In this document: piece after piece, positions 19,237 through 27,528 of the stretch
Layout: every line of letters starts with the position of its first letter
Numbering within the stretch: position 1 is the stretch's first letter
NCBI GenBank assembly: GCA_024681985.1
Contig: JAIKZU010000004.1
Span: forward strand, 1-48,489
Direction of reading: 5' to 3'
DNA: 48,489 nucleotides
DNA from: Lachnospiraceae bacterium
GTDB lineage: Bacteria; Bacillota; Clostridia; Lachnospirales; Lachnospiraceae
The notes under the pieces: model-generated
The model's database searches: none
Seen by the model: only the letters and a program-made list of their open reading frames with translations
Told to the model about the DNA's origin: nothing
Program-made: the position numbers and the translations under genes

Positions 19237-20598
19237 ATGGTAACCAGAACATCCGAATTAAAACAATTACAGAAACTATACGAGAGCGCCGGTAATCAGC
19301 TCGTCCTGCTAAGCGGCACTGCCCGCAGCGAAAAAGAGCGCCTCATCACCGATTTCTGCAAAGACAAAAAGCACTTCTATTTCCGTGCCCGAAACATCTC
19401 CGGCACAGAACAGCTGCAGCAGTTTAAAACCCAGGTCCAACACACCTACGACATCAAACTCCAAAAGGACAGCTACGACGAATGCTTTACCCGCATGAAG
19501 TCCGGCAACGCCTCCAAACTGGTGGTGGTCATCGACGAATTTCAGACCTTGCTCAAAAACGACGGGGCATTTTTTGAAAGTGTGCTGCGTTTGAAAAACC
19601 GACAGCTCTACCCGGGACCGGTGATGATCCTGTTGGCGAATTCCTCGCTGAGCTTTACGAGACGCACCATGGCGGATATGCTGGGGGACGGCTATGACGC
19701 CATCGACAGTGTGGTGGAGCTGAAGGATTTTTCTTTTTTGGATATCGTCCGCGCCTGTCCGGGATACAGTCTGTATGACACGGTATGTGTGTATGGCATC
19801 GTGGGAGGCATCAGCGCCTACCTGTCCCGATGGGACAGCACAAAGAGCGTTAAGGATAACGTGTGTCATCTGATCTTAAACCCTTACGGTGCTCTGTTTA
19901 CGGAAGCGGAGGATTTTATCGGGACGGAACTTCGGGAACTGTCGGTGTATGATACGATTCTTTATGCCATGGCATCCGGCAACGAAAAGCTAAACGACCT
20001 GTATAAAGCCACGGGTTACTCCCGGGCAAAGATCTCCGTATATTTAAAGAACTTGGCGGCCTTTGATGTGATCGAAAAGGTGGTCTCCTTTGAGACCGGA
20101 GGTTGGGAAAATGCAAAAAAAGGCATCTACCGCATCAAGAATCCTTTTATCCGTTTTTGGTTCCATTTCATCTATCCTCACCAGTCCGAACTCTGGACTT
20201 TGGGAACGGATGACTTTTATGAGAACTATATCGAAGGGGAGCTGCGCAGTTATCTGACCCCTTATTTTTCCAAGGTCTGCACAGAGTACCTGGAACTTTT
20301 GAACCGGGTGGGCAAGACCCCCATTCCCATCACGAAGATGGGAACTTGGATCGGGAAAGAGGGCACCATCGATATCGTGGGCATGAGCGAAGAGGGAGAG
20401 TGCGTCACCGGTATCTGCAACTGGGAAAAGATCCGCATGATGTACGATGATTATCAGGATCTGCTCTATGCCATGAAGCAGGCCCGGATCCATGCAAAGG
20501 TGACCTATCTGTTTTCCGCAACGGAATTTGATGTGCGCTTAAAGGAACTGGCAAAAAGAGAACCCACCTTAGAACTGGTGGATATGAAGGAATTGTAG
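19237..20598 (+). CDS. AAA-type ATP-binding protein with degenerate P-loop (DUF234-like end)
   Basis: A 453-residue protein of the archaeal-type ATPase group often annotated 'ATP-binding protein, DUF234'. The Walker A position reads LSGTARSEKERL (residues 25-36): the lysine K33 is kept, but the glycine before it and the Ser/Thr after it are both glutamate, so ATP binding is doubtful. Walker B is intact (LVVVIDEFQ, D100/E101). A winged-helix-like section follows (LYKATGYSRAKISVYLKNLA), then the C-terminal nuclease-like region with TPIPITKMGTWIGKEGTIDI, where the D and downstream E/K spacing recalls restriction-endonuclease folds. topB starts 12 bases after its stop, so the two are probably co-transcribed. 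A DNA-related role is an inference. Confidence 0.8.
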   Translation: MVTRTSELKQLQKLYESAGNQLVLLSGTARSEKERLITDFCKDKKHFYFRARNISGTEQLQQFKTQVQHTYDIKLQKDSYDECFTRMKSGNASKLVVVIDEFQTLLKNDGAFFESVLRLKNRQLYPGPVMILLANSSLSFTRRTMADMLGDGYDAIDSVVELKDFSFLDIVRACPGYSLYDTVCVYGIVGGISAYLSRWDSTKSVKDNVCHLILNPYGALFTEAEDFIGTELRELSVYDTILYAMASGNEKLNDLYKATGYSRAKISVYLKNLAAFDVIEKVVSFETGGWENAKKGIYRIKNPFIRFWFHFIYPHQSELWTLGTDDFYENYIEGELRSYLTPYFSKVCTEYLELLNRVGKTPIPITKMGTWIGKEGTIDIVGMSEEGECVTGICNWEKIRMMYDDYQDLLYAMKQARIHAKVTYLFSATEFDVRLKELAKREPTLELVDMKEL

Positions 20599-20610
20599 GA
20601 AAGACTGGAT

Positions 20611-22737
20611 ATGGGAAAATCCTTGTTTATCGCGGAGAAACCCTCCGTGGCTCAGTCCTTTGCCGATGTCATGGGAGAAAAACTGACCCGGCGGGACGGC
20701 TACCAGGAAGGGGAAAATGTCATCGTCACCTGGTGTGTGGGACATCTGGTGGGGATGAGTTATCCGGAAGTATATGATGAAAAATTAAAACGGTGGACCA
20801 TGGACACCCTGCCCTTTCTGCCGAAGGAATACAAATACGAAGTGCAGCCCAATGTAAAAAAGCAGTTTTCCATTGTAAGCTCTTTGTTAAACAGGGATGA
20901 TGTGGATACCATCTACGTCTGCACCGATGCCGGACGGGAGGGAGAATACATCTATCGTCTGGTGCGGCAGGAGGCAAAGGTCCATGACAAAGATGAGCGG
21001 AGAGTCTGGATCGACTCCCAGACGGAAGAGGAGATGAAGCGGGGGATCCGGGAGGCCAAGCCCTTAAGTGCCTATGACAACCTTTCTGCCGCTGCTTATA
21101 TCCGGGCAAAGATCGATTACTCCATGGGTATCAATTTTTCCAGGGTGTTGTCTTTAAAATACGGCCGGACCATGGCCTCTTTTTTGAATGAGAAATTCTG
21201 CTCCGTGGCAGTGGGGCGGGTGATGACCTGTGTACTGGGCATGGTGGTAAAGCGGGAACGGGACATCCGTGAGTTCGAAAAAACCCCTTTTTACCGGGTG
21301 ATCTCCGACGGATCCGTGATGGATGCAAGGCTGCAGCTGGAATGGAAGGCTGTGGAGGGGACGAAGTATTACAACAGTCCGCTTTTGTACAAAGAAAACG
21401 GTTTCAACGAAAAGGGCAGTGCCCTAAAGCTGATCTCCGAGGTCTCCGGCATACCGGCAGAAGAGCTGGACTTTGACGAGGAAGAAAAGGCAAAGGTATC
21501 CTGCGAAGCCGTCATTGAAAAGGTGGAAAAAAAGACGGAAAAAAAGAATCCGCCGCTTTTGTACAACCTGGCGGAGATCCAGAACGACTGCTCCAAGCTG
21601 TTTAAGATCTCTCCGGAGCAGACCCTGGAACAGGTCCAGTCCTTATACGAAAAGAAAATGGTCACCTATCCCCGAACGGATGCCAGAGTGTTGTCCTCCG
21701 CTATTGCAAAGGAGATCGACAAAAACATCCGGGGCCTGGGGGGACTTTCCATGATGAAGCCCTTTGTGGATGAGATCCTGGAAAAGGGCAGCTTCAAGGG
21801 CCTGGAAAAGACCAAGTATGTCAACGACAAACAGATCACGGATCACTATGCCATCATCCCTACGGGCCAGGGCTTAAACGCGCTTCGCTCCTTAACAGCT
21901 TTGGAACTGAAGGTGTATGAGATCATCGTCCGCAGGTTTTTGGCCATTTTTTTGCCGCCGGCGGTATTTGAAAAGATCTCTCTGACCGTTGATTGCAGAG
22001 GAGAGAAGTTTTTCGCCTCCGAAAAGTATGTAAAGGAAGAGGGATATCTCTCGGTGATGCACTATACCTTCTCCAAGAAAAAGGGGGAGGAAAAGGCCGA
22101 GGAAAAAAAGGAAGATTCTAAAGGAACAGACAGCTCGGAAGAAACGGAAGAGGAAGAAGAGGAACTGAAAAACACCGCTCTTCGTCAGATCGCTCCTAAT
22201 CTGAAAAAAGGGGTGGCCATGCAATTTGAAAAGATGTACGTCAAGGAAGGGGAGACCTCCCCGCCGAAGCGTTTTACTTCCGGCTCCATGATCCTGGCTA
22301 TGGAAAATGCAGGGAATCTCATCGAGGACGAGGAGTTAAGAGAGCAGATCAAAGGCAACGGCATCGGCACCTCCGCCACCCGGGCGGAGATCATCGCCAA
22401 GCTGGAGCGGGACCGGTACATCGCTTTAAACAAAAAGACCCAGGTCATCACCCCCACCCTGTTGGGAGAGATGGTGTATGACGTGGTATTCTTTTCCGTG
22501 CGGCAGCTCTTAAATCCGGAGCTTACCGCCAGCTGGGAAAAGGGTTTGAGTTACGTGGAGGAGGGAAGTGTCACCTCCGAGGAATACATGGAAAAATTGG
22601 AGGCCTTTGTTACCAAGTACGTAAATTCCGTTAAGGGATTAAACAACGCCTACAGTTTAAACCGGTATTTTCATAATGCTTCCCAGTATTATACAAAGAA
22701 TACGAAAAAGACAAAGACCAAAGAAAAGAAAGAGTAA
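20611..22737 (+). CDS. topB: DNA topoisomerase III
   Basis: Type IA topoisomerase that relaxes and decatenates DNA by single-strand passage. The Toprim domain (from KSLFIAEKPSVAQS) contains the acidic motif CTDAGREGEYIYRL. The active-site tyrosine is Y353 in KMVTYPRTDAR. GNGIGTSATRAEII marks the later conserved block. At 708 residues it is close to the family norm. An acidic/lysine-rich insertion lies at about residues 488-520, between strands near the gate domain, and the C-terminus is short, basic (TKKTKTKEKKE) and without zinc fingers. It follows the AAA protein by 12 bases and precedes an acyltransferase-like gene by 11. Confidence 0.96.
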   Translation: MGKSLFIAEKPSVAQSFADVMGEKLTRRDGYQEGENVIVTWCVGHLVGMSYPEVYDEKLKRWTMDTLPFLPKEYKYEVQPNVKKQFSIVSSLLNRDDVDTIYVCTDAGREGEYIYRLVRQEAKVHDKDERRVWIDSQTEEEMKRGIREAKPLSAYDNLSAAAYIRAKIDYSMGINFSRVLSLKYGRTMASFLNEKFCSVAVGRVMTCVLGMVVKRERDIREFEKTPFYRVISDGSVMDARLQLEWKAVEGTKYYNSPLLYKENGFNEKGSALKLISEVSGIPAEELDFDEEEKAKVSCEAVIEKVEKKTEKKNPPLLYNLAEIQNDCSKLFKISPEQTLEQVQSLYEKKMVTYPRTDARVLSSAIAKEIDKNIRGLGGLSMMKPFVDEILEKGSFKGLEKTKYVNDKQITDHYAIIPTGQGLNALRSLTALELKVYEIIVRRFLAIFLPPAVFEKISLTVDCRGEKFFASEKYVKEEGYLSVMHYTFSKKKGEEKAEEKKEDSKGTDSSEETEEEEEELKNTALRQIAPNLKKGVAMQFEKMYVKEGETSPPKRFTSGSMILAMENAGNLIEDEELREQIKGNGIGTSATRAEIIAKLERDRYIALNKKTQVITPTLLGEMVYDVVFFSVRQLLNPELTASWEKGLSYVEEGSVTSEEYMEKLEAFVTKYVNSVKGLNNAYSLNRYFHNASQYYTKNTKKTKTKEKKE

Positions 22738-22748
22738 AGGATAAACAT

Positions 22749-23426
22749 ATGGAAAACGCAAAGATCAGTGCAATGTATGACCTGAAGGAAACCATTGCAA
22801 AGGAACTTTTTGAAGGAAAGACCTATCCCTGGGAAGTGTTAAAGGAGATCGGGGAGTTCATCTTAAAGCTGGGTCCCACCTTGGATCCGGCCGTCTTCGA
22901 AAAAAAAGGAGAAAATATCTGGATCGCAAGATCCGTTACCGTGGCGCCTACAGCGACTTTAAACGGCCCCCTCATCATCGATGAGGACACGGAGGTCCGC
23001 CCCGGGGCTTTTATCCGGGGGAATGCCATCATCGGAAAAAACTGTGTTATCGGCAATTCTACGGAGATCAAAAACGACGTGATCTTTAACAATGTGCAGG
23101 TGCCCCATTACAACTATGTGGGAGATTCGGTCTTAGGCTTTCATTCCCATATGGGTGCAGGCTCCATCACTTCCAACGTAAAGAGTGATAAGACTTTGGT
23201 GGTGGTAAAAGATGCATTTGCCAAGGAATCCATTGAGACTGGACTAAAGAAGTTCGGTGCCATGCTGGGAGACTATGTGGAAGTGGGATGCAACAGTGTC
23301 TTAAATCCGGGAACCGTCATTGGTCCCCGCTCCACCGTATATCCTGTGTCCATGGTACGGGGTGTCATTCCGGCGGACTGCATTTACAAGAATAAGAGTG
23401 AATTTGAGATCGTGCCGAAAGAGTAA
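22749..23426 (+). CDS. Left-handed beta-helix (hexapeptide) acyl/nucleotidyl-transferase-like protein
   Basis: A 225-residue protein. After a helical N-terminus (about 1-55) come hexapeptide repeats: SVTVAPTATLNGPLIID, then EVRPGAFIRGNAIIGKNCVI, and a second run ending GCNSVLNPGTVIGPRSTVYP. This is the parallel beta-helix of GlmU C-terminal domains and sugar O/N-acyltransferases. There is no N-terminal nucleotidyltransferase domain, so it is not full GlmU. Such proteins usually act as trimers using acetyl-CoA. The insertion HYNYVGDSVLGFHSHMGAGS resembles the GlmU-type acetyl acceptor loop, pointing to a sugar nucleotide substrate. Convergent with the minus-strand gene beyond it. Confidence 0.85.
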   Translation: MENAKISAMYDLKETIAKELFEGKTYPWEVLKEIGEFILKLGPTLDPAVFEKKGENIWIARSVTVAPTATLNGPLIIDEDTEVRPGAFIRGNAIIGKNCVIGNSTEIKNDVIFNNVQVPHYNYVGDSVLGFHSHMGAGSITSNVKSDKTLVVVKDAFAKESIETGLKKFGAMLGDYVEVGCNSVLNPGTVIGPRSTVYPVSMVRGVIPADCIYKNKSEFEIVPKE

Positions 23427-23449
23427 AAAAGGGGACGTACCCTGTCCCC
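23425..23449 (-). terminator. Terminator for the minus-strand membrane gene
   Basis: Read on the minus strand, GGGGAC pairs with GTCCCC around a seven-base loop and runs into six Ts. It sits directly after the end of the minus-strand gene at 23454 and overlaps the last codons of the convergent acyltransferase gene. On the plus strand it has no T tract, so it works mainly leftward. Confidence 0.7.
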
Positions 23450-23453
23450 CCCT

Positions 23454-24497
23454 TCAGATCCGCTTGCTTAAGAAAGCCATGAGTTTTCGGATCAGCACAA
23501 AGTCCCCCTGGATCTCTTCCACGGCCTTGCGGTTCTCCTCGGAGAAGCCCACCAGGATATTGTGGTTGGCCTCTGCCAGATAGTCCATGATACCGTCGAT
23601 GTTGGTCTTTGTGTTCTTCGGGCATTTGATGTACTGTCGTTTCTCTCCGGTGATGTAAAGGGTGTAGGAAATGGAAAAATGATGCCATAGGAATTTGTGC
23701 AGGGTGGAGTATTTGTAGATCCAGATGATTTTTTGGATGGGCACCACAGCCACTCCGTAACCGGAGGTCTCAATAAAAAAGTGTTCCGTAATAAACATAT
23801 CCTCGGTGGCCAGCTGAGGGAGAGTCAACAGTTCTTCCTCCGCGACAGCGAGGATTTTTTTCGGGTTACCGTAGGGGGCCAGCTTGCGGATGGCGGGACT
23901 AAAGTCCGGACGGATGATGTATAAAAGGTCCAAAAGAATGCAGACCACGGAATACAACACCGCCAGTTCAATAAACAGCCGCAGCAGATTGATACGGATG
24001 CCGTTTCCTGCGGGTTCCGAGAGCATATAAGAGGACATGATATTGTGGATCCCCTCCGACGTCCAGGAAAGATCATCTGCCAGATGGGAGAGAAGCTTTT
24101 GCTCGGAAGTGGCATTATGGATGATCTGTCCGATGACATTTAATTCCTCAATCTCAGGCAATCCCTGCTGGCAGGTCTTCGGTCGAAGGAGCACCACCAC
24201 ACAGTCATCTCCGTACATGGTGTAGTAGAAGTACCCGATATCAAAGCCCAAGATACTCTTTTTATAGCCGGTGAAATACAGTTGGTGCAGATCCAACCGG
24301 ATGTACTGGCTGCGGACATCATACAGCTTTGCAAAGGAATCTCCCTCCGTCACGGCGGTGGGAAACATCATGTTTACGATGGGAAAAAAGAAGGAGATGG
24401 CGGCTAAAAGCAGCAAAAATAAAAGCGGAGAAACAAGTCTCCTGCTGTAAAAAGAACGGATGCTTTTGGATATGTAATTCCGGTAATCGTTGTTCAT
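23454..24497 (-). CDS. Two-span membrane protein of unknown function
   Basis: The only convincing minus-strand gene in the window, 347 residues. The start is set at the ATG whose complement lies at 24495-24497, because GAGGTGG precedes it by five bases; an upstream ATG at 24539 lacks such a site and lies in the palindrome. Spans occur at about residues 22-45 and 190-215. The loop between them faces outside and holds a YFYYTMYGDDCVVVLL core. After span two, a cytoplasmic domain of about 130 residues contains VVPIQKIIWIYKYS and YTLYITGEKRQYIKC, like the PH-like membrane-protein domains seen in Firmicutes. I do not recognise the family. It has its own terminator and a striking palindrome in its leader. 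Confidence 0.8.
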   Translation of the reverse strand: MNNDYRNYISKSIRSFYSRRLVSPLLFLLLLAAISFFFPIVNMMFPTAVTEGDSFAKLYDVRSQYIRLDLHQLYFTGYKKSILGFDIGYFYYTMYGDDCVVVLLRPKTCQQGLPEIEELNVIGQIIHNATSEQKLLSHLADDLSWTSEGIHNIMSSYMLSEPAGNGIRINLLRLFIELAVLYSVVCILLDLLYIIRPDFSPAIRKLAPYGNPKKILAVAEEELLTLPQLATEDMFITEHFFIETSGYGVAVVPIQKIIWIYKYSTLHKFLWHHFSISYTLYITGEKRQYIKCPKNTKTNIDGIMDYLAEANHNILVGFSEENRKAVEEIQGDFVLIRKLMAFLSKRI

Positions 24498-24513
24498 GAA
24501 GCCACCTCGATGA

Positions 24514-24542
24514 ATAGTGAACGCAATCAATACGTTCACTAT
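24514..24542. promoter_or_regulatory. Perfect 10-base inverted repeat, operator-like
   Basis: ATAGTGAACG (24514-24523) and CGTTCACTAT (24533-24542) are exact reverse complements separated by nine bases. The site lies between the divergent genes at 24497 (minus) and 24665 (plus), and immediately downstream of a possible minus-strand -10 box TATAGT that overlaps the outer edge of the palindrome. The size and spacing fit a dimeric repressor site. A hairpin in the leader RNA of the minus gene is the alternative. No nearby gene encodes an obvious repressor for it. Confidence 0.65.
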
Positions 24543-24574
24543 ATCATTTCGGATTTTATAATGAAATAGAGTAT

Positions 24575-24602
24575 TTGAAGAAAAAGAGAAATGTGCTAAA
24601 AT
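24575..24602 (+). promoter_or_regulatory. Promoter of hslO-nadE
   Basis: TTGAAG (24575-24580) is followed after 16 bases by TAAAAT (24597-24602), with TG one base before the -10 (extended -10). It lies about 60 bases ahead of the hslO start and points away from the minus-strand gene. Confidence 0.65.
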
Positions 24603-24664
24603 TATATGACTGCTTATGTTAAAAAATAAACAGAGTAAATTAATAGGACAAACGGGAGCTAATC

Positions 24665-25573
24665 ATGGCAGATTATGTGGTACGCGCGACAGCTGCGAAG
24701 GAGCAGATTCGCGCATTTTCCATCACAAGTAAAGAGATGACGGAGTATGCGAGAAAAGCGCATGACACGAGCCCGGTGGTGACGGCGGCTTTGGGCAGGA
24801 CCATGGCGGCGGCTTCCATGATGGGTACCATGATGAAAAGCCCTACGGACGTGATGACCATACAGCTCATGGGAGCAGGTCCCATGAAATCCCTTACGGT
24901 GACATCGGATGTAGCTGGGAATGTTAAGGGCTTTGCAGCCAATCCCCAGGTGATCCTTCCGGCAAAGAATGGCAAGCTGGATGTAGGTGGTGCCATCGGC
25001 ATGGGGGTGCTCCGTGTCATTCGGGATCTGGGATTAAAAGAACCCTATGTGGGCACTGTGGAGCTTAAGACCGGTGAAGTGGCGGAGGATCTGACTTACT
25101 ATTTTGCTACCTCCGAGCAGACCCCTTCCTCCGTGGGACTGGGGGTTCTGATGACCCCTGACAATACCGTGGATGTGGCAGGAGGATTCATCGTGCAGCT
25201 GATGCCGGATACGACCGACGAAGTCATCGACCGGCTGGAGGAGAATATCAAGAAACTGGAACCGGTGACCACCATGCTAAAAAACGGCATGACTCCGGAG
25301 GATATGCTCTCCACCGTGTTGGAAGGACTGGAGCTTTGCATCACGGATAAGAGCAATGTGGGATTTGTCTGCGACTGTTCCAGGGAGCGGGTGCACAGGA
25401 GCTTGTCCGCGTTGGGCGTTGAGGACTTAAACAGCATCCTCGAGGACGATAAGCCGGTGGAGGTGCGATGCCAGTTTTGCAACAAGGATTACCAGTTTTC
25501 ATTGGATGAGATACGCAAGATCCTTTCCGCGCGAAAGGAAAAAATATCGTCTTCCGGGGGAGAGGAACAATGA
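24665..25573 (+). CDS. hslO: Redox-regulated chaperone Hsp33
   Basis: Cytoplasmic holdase chaperone switched on by oxidation when its zinc is released. The 302 residues match the family. The N-terminal domain starts DYVVRATAAKEQIRAFSI, and the core includes MGAGPMKSLTVTSD and GFIVQLMP. The zinc cysteines are all present: C236 and C238 (FVCDCSRERV) and C269 and C272 (VRCQFCNKDY). The ATG follows a GGGAG site. Its stop overlaps the nadE start (ATGA), so the two are translationally coupled; the pairing with a NAD synthase is unusual and has no obvious functional reason apart from redox state. Confidence 0.97.
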   Translation: MADYVVRATAAKEQIRAFSITSKEMTEYARKAHDTSPVVTAALGRTMAAASMMGTMMKSPTDVMTIQLMGAGPMKSLTVTSDVAGNVKGFAANPQVILPAKNGKLDVGGAIGMGVLRVIRDLGLKEPYVGTVELKTGEVAEDLTYYFATSEQTPSSVGLGVLMTPDNTVDVAGGFIVQLMPDTTDEVIDRLEENIKKLEPVTTMLKNGMTPEDMLSTVLEGLELCITDKSNVGFVCDCSRERVHRSLSALGVEDLNSILEDDKPVEVRCQFCNKDYQFSLDEIRKILSARKEKISSSGGEEQ

Positions 25574-27504
25574 AGGATGGATTTATAAAGACAGCCGCTG
25601 TCACACCCCGGGTGAGTGTGGCCGGTGTGGATGAAAATGTGCAGGTGATCAAAAGCTATATGGAGCTTGCCACCGACGAGCATGTGAAGGTCTGTGTGTT
25701 TCCTGAGCTTTGCATCACCGGATATTCCTGTGGAGATCTGTTCTATCAGGACAGGCTTCTGTTAGATGCAGCAAAGGGGCTTATGACCCTTCGGGATGCC
25801 ACCCGGGACCTGGAAGGTCTCTTTTTTGTGGGACTTCCCTTTTTGCATCGGGACAAGATCTACAACGTAGCGGCAGCCCTTTCCGGCGGAGAGGTGCTGG
25901 GTCTCGTACAAAAGACCCATGTGCCTGCTTATAACGAATTTTACGAAAGCCGGCAGTTCACCGCCGGTTTCGCGGACACCGAAGAAGCCATACTTCCCGA
26001 TGGAAGCAGAACTTATATTGGGACGAAGCTTTTATTTCGGTGTGAGAATATGAAGCAGCTTACGGTGGCGGCGGAGATCTGCGAGGATCTGTGGGTTGCA
26101 AACCCTCCCAGTATCGCCCATACCGCAGCAGGGGCGACTTTAGTGGTAAACCTTTCCGCCAGTGATGAGCTTACAGGCAAGCGGGCCTACCGAAAGACAT
26201 TGGTAGAGACCCAGTCTGCCAGACTTTATTGTGGATATGTATATGCGGGAGCGGGAGCGGGAGAGTCTACCCAGGATGTGGTCTACAGCGGCCACAGCAT
26301 GATCTGTGAAAACGGCAGGACCCTGATGGAAAGCGAACCTTTTTCCGATGGCATGATCCTGTCGGAGATCGATCTGGACATCATCTCTTTCCGTCGGAGG
26401 AACACCACCACTTATGGGACGGTGCCTCCGGGAGACTATCATATATCCACCTTTCATCTTTCGGAAGAAGAGACGCAATTGAGTAGGTCCATAGACCCCA
26501 TGCCCTTTGTGCCCGATGATGATACAGACCGGAGAGCCCGTTGCGAGGAGATCCTGGACATTCAGTCCTTCGGCCTCGTAAAGCGCTTGGATCATACAAA
26601 GTCAAAAAAGGCAGTGGTGGGTATATCCGGTGGTCTGGATTCCACTTTGGCACTGTTGGTGACGGCCCGTGCCTTTGACATTTTGGAACTTTCCCGAAAG
26701 GGGATCATCGCTGTCACCATGCCGGGCTTCGGCACCACGGATCGGACCTATCAAAATGCCCTTTCCATGGTGCATGCTTTGGGAGCTACCCTGATGGAAG
26801 TGGATATCAAAGCTTCCGTGCGGCAGCATTTTTCGGATATCGGACAGGATGAAGATGTCCATGATACCACTTACGAAAACGCCCAAGCCAGGGAACGGAC
26901 CCAGATCCTCATGGATCTGGCCAATAAAGAGGGCGGCCTGGTGGTGGGCACCGGGGACCTTTCGGAACTGGCTTTGGGCTGGGCCACCTACAATGGCGAC
27001 CATATGTCCATGTACGGCGTGAACGCCTCCGTTCCGAAGACGCTGGTACGGCATTTGGTAAAGTATTACGCCGATGTCTGCGCAGCTTCGGATGATACTT
27101 TAAAAAATGTGCTTTACGATGTTTTAGACACTCCGGTCTCCCCGGAGCTTCTTCCTCCAGAGAACGGACAGATCGCCCAAAAGACGGAGGAGCTGGTGGG
27201 ACCTTATGAACTGCATGATTTCTTCTTGTATCACATGCTGCGTTTGGGGCGTACGCCGAAAAAGATCTTTCGTCTGGCAAGGATCGCCTTTGCAGGCACC
27301 TATGATGCATCGGAGATCCTAAAGTGGCTGGAGACATTTTACAGACGTTTTTTCGCACAGCAGTACAAACGGTCATGTCTGCCGGACGGACCGAAGGTGG
27401 GAACGGTTTCCCTTTCTCCCAGAGGAGATCTCAGGATGCCGTCGGATGCCGTGGCAGATCAATGGATAAAGGAAATTGAGGAACTTAAATCTTTGGGGAA
27501 ATAG
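25570..27504 (+). CDS. nadE: Glutamine-dependent NAD synthase
   Basis: Converts deamido-NAD to NAD using glutamine as amide donor. The N-terminal nitrilase-type glutaminase has its triad at E46 (FPELCITGYSCGD), K115 (GLVQKTHVPAYNEF) and C171 (AAEICEDLW). The C-terminal synthetase has the pyrophosphate loop GISGGLDSTLALL (about residue 352 on) and GTGDLSELALGWATY. At 644 residues it matches the long two-domain form. It overlaps hslO by four bases and probably shares its promoter. Together with nadK at the left edge, the window holds the last two steps of NAD(P) synthesis in separate places. Confidence 0.97.
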   Translation: MKDGFIKTAAVTPRVSVAGVDENVQVIKSYMELATDEHVKVCVFPELCITGYSCGDLFYQDRLLLDAAKGLMTLRDATRDLEGLFFVGLPFLHRDKIYNVAAALSGGEVLGLVQKTHVPAYNEFYESRQFTAGFADTEEAILPDGSRTYIGTKLLFRCENMKQLTVAAEICEDLWVANPPSIAHTAAGATLVVNLSASDELTGKRAYRKTLVETQSARLYCGYVYAGAGAGESTQDVVYSGHSMICENGRTLMESEPFSDGMILSEIDLDIISFRRRNTTTYGTVPPGDYHISTFHLSEEETQLSRSIDPMPFVPDDDTDRRARCEEILDIQSFGLVKRLDHTKSKKAVVGISGGLDSTLALLVTARAFDILELSRKGIIAVTMPGFGTTDRTYQNALSMVHALGATLMEVDIKASVRQHFSDIGQDEDVHDTTYENAQARERTQILMDLANKEGGLVVGTGDLSELALGWATYNGDHMSMYGVNASVPKTLVRHLVKYYADVCAASDDTLKNVLYDVLDTPVSPELLPPENGQIAQKTEELVGPYELHDFFLYHMLRLGRTPKKIFRLARIAFAGTYDASEILKWLETFYRRFFAQQYKRSCLPDGPKVGTVSLSPRGDLRMPSDAVADQWIKEIEELKSLGK

Positions 27505-27528
27505 ACTTAAATACTTAGGAGTTGGAAA

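Noticed and set aside
19237-20598. AAA protein as a mobile-element or defence gene
   Set aside because: No transposase, terminal repeats or partner effector nearby; its coupling to topB and matching composition argue for a resident gene.
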